Positions 31,955-32,024 of a stretch of 32,024 bases of DNA are shown in pieces. The notes under the pieces are model-generated. The model was not told where the DNA came from. It did no database searches and saw only the letters and a list, made by a program, of their open reading frames with translations. The translations under genes and the position numbers were made by a program. The number at the start of each line of letters is the position of its first letter. The first letter of the stretch is position 1. Source of the stretch: a bacterium (GTDB taxonomy: Bacteria; Planctomycetota; B15-G4); assembly GCA_030428785.1 (NCBI GenBank), contig JAUIEF010000041.1, positions 1 to 32,024 of the forward strand, read 5' to 3'.

Positions 31955-32024
31955 CGGCCCCGGCACCGGCACCGGCACCGGCACCGGCACCGGCTCCGGC
32001 CCCGGCTCCGGCTCCGGCACCGGC
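31955..32024. repeat. CGGCNC hexanucleotide array running off the window edge
   Basis: At least eleven 6-base units of the form CGGCNC, followed by a partial CGGC: CGGCCC at 31955, five CGGCAC from 31961, then CGGCTC, CGGCCC, two CGGCTC and CGGCAC. It lies about 120 bases upstream of the receptor kinase start and continues past 32024. Between 31838 and 31954 the only notable item is TACCGT on the minus strand, similar to the -10 proposed at 24051. Confidence 0.9.

Noticed and set aside
31838..32020. In-frame N-terminal extension of the receptor kinase through a VPVPVP stretch
   Set aside because: The extension is repeat-derived and low-complexity; the kinase family's N-terminal helical region begins right after ATG 31837.

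Overview
The window is very GC-rich, roughly 70 to 75% by eye in most genes. It most likely comes from a planctomycete, or another member of the PVC superphylum. The best evidence is a 57-residue basic protein (15422-15595, minus) that I recognise as the PVC 'signature protein'. Supporting evidence is an ECF sigma factor of the kind common in Planctomycetota (28856-29413), a TPR-tailed Hanks kinase (29489-31837) and an FG-GAP propeller protein (26562-28220). I see no rRNA, tRNA, CRISPR array or transposase.

Region 1 (1-9005, all minus) is a tightly packed surface-polysaccharide operon. In transcription order it encodes an ABC-2 permease, an ABC ATPase with a Wzt-like C-terminal domain, two GT2 glycosyltransferases, two tandem GNAT-like acyltransferases, an NhaA Na+/H+ antiporter, a PIG-L/LmbE deacetylase, and a GT4 glycosyltransferase cut by the window edge. 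Most junctions are 4-base ATGA/GTGA overlaps. The likely product is a glycan assembled and decorated (acylated, deacetylated) in the cytoplasm and exported by the Wzm/Wzt-type transporter. The GT4 frame ends in a TPR-like segment, which is odd.

Region 2 (9190-12829, minus) is a second operon: lipoprotein, membrane-anchored sulfatase-fold protein with the catalytic residues replaced, and ROK sugar kinase. Region 3 (12888-15595, minus) holds the PVC signature protein, a class I/II aminotransferase and the ribosome-assembly GTPase Der. Region 4 (15705-19446, minus) has a soluble Ser/Thr kinase, a YkgJ-like cysteine-cluster protein, a TPR/gluzincin peptidase and a membrane-anchored protein with its own promoter.

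Region 5 (19620-23950, plus) starts divergently from that kinase. It has a short AAA+ unfoldase resembling the D2 half of ClpC behind an unfamiliar N-terminal domain, then an aminotransferase and a GT39-like membrane glycosyltransferase that overlap by 4 bases. Region 6 (24027-25270, plus) is a lower-GC patch with a small 12-cysteine ORF and a membrane-anchored protein of unknown function. Region 7 (25442-32024) has a DPM1-like GT2, an 18-unit hexanucleotide repeat, a secreted seven-repeat FG-GAP protein, a small membrane protein, and an ECF sigma factor facing a TPR receptor kinase. A second hexanucleotide array runs off the right edge.

Points that seem least ordinary: the D2-only ClpC-like protein with a kept VGF loop, the coiled-coil insertion in the exporter permease, the apparently dead sulfatase, candidate leaderless promoters at three genes, strong U-tract-free hairpins after many genes, and paired CCGGNN microsatellites. 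All functional statements come from reading the sequence and remembered family motifs; no database search was possible.
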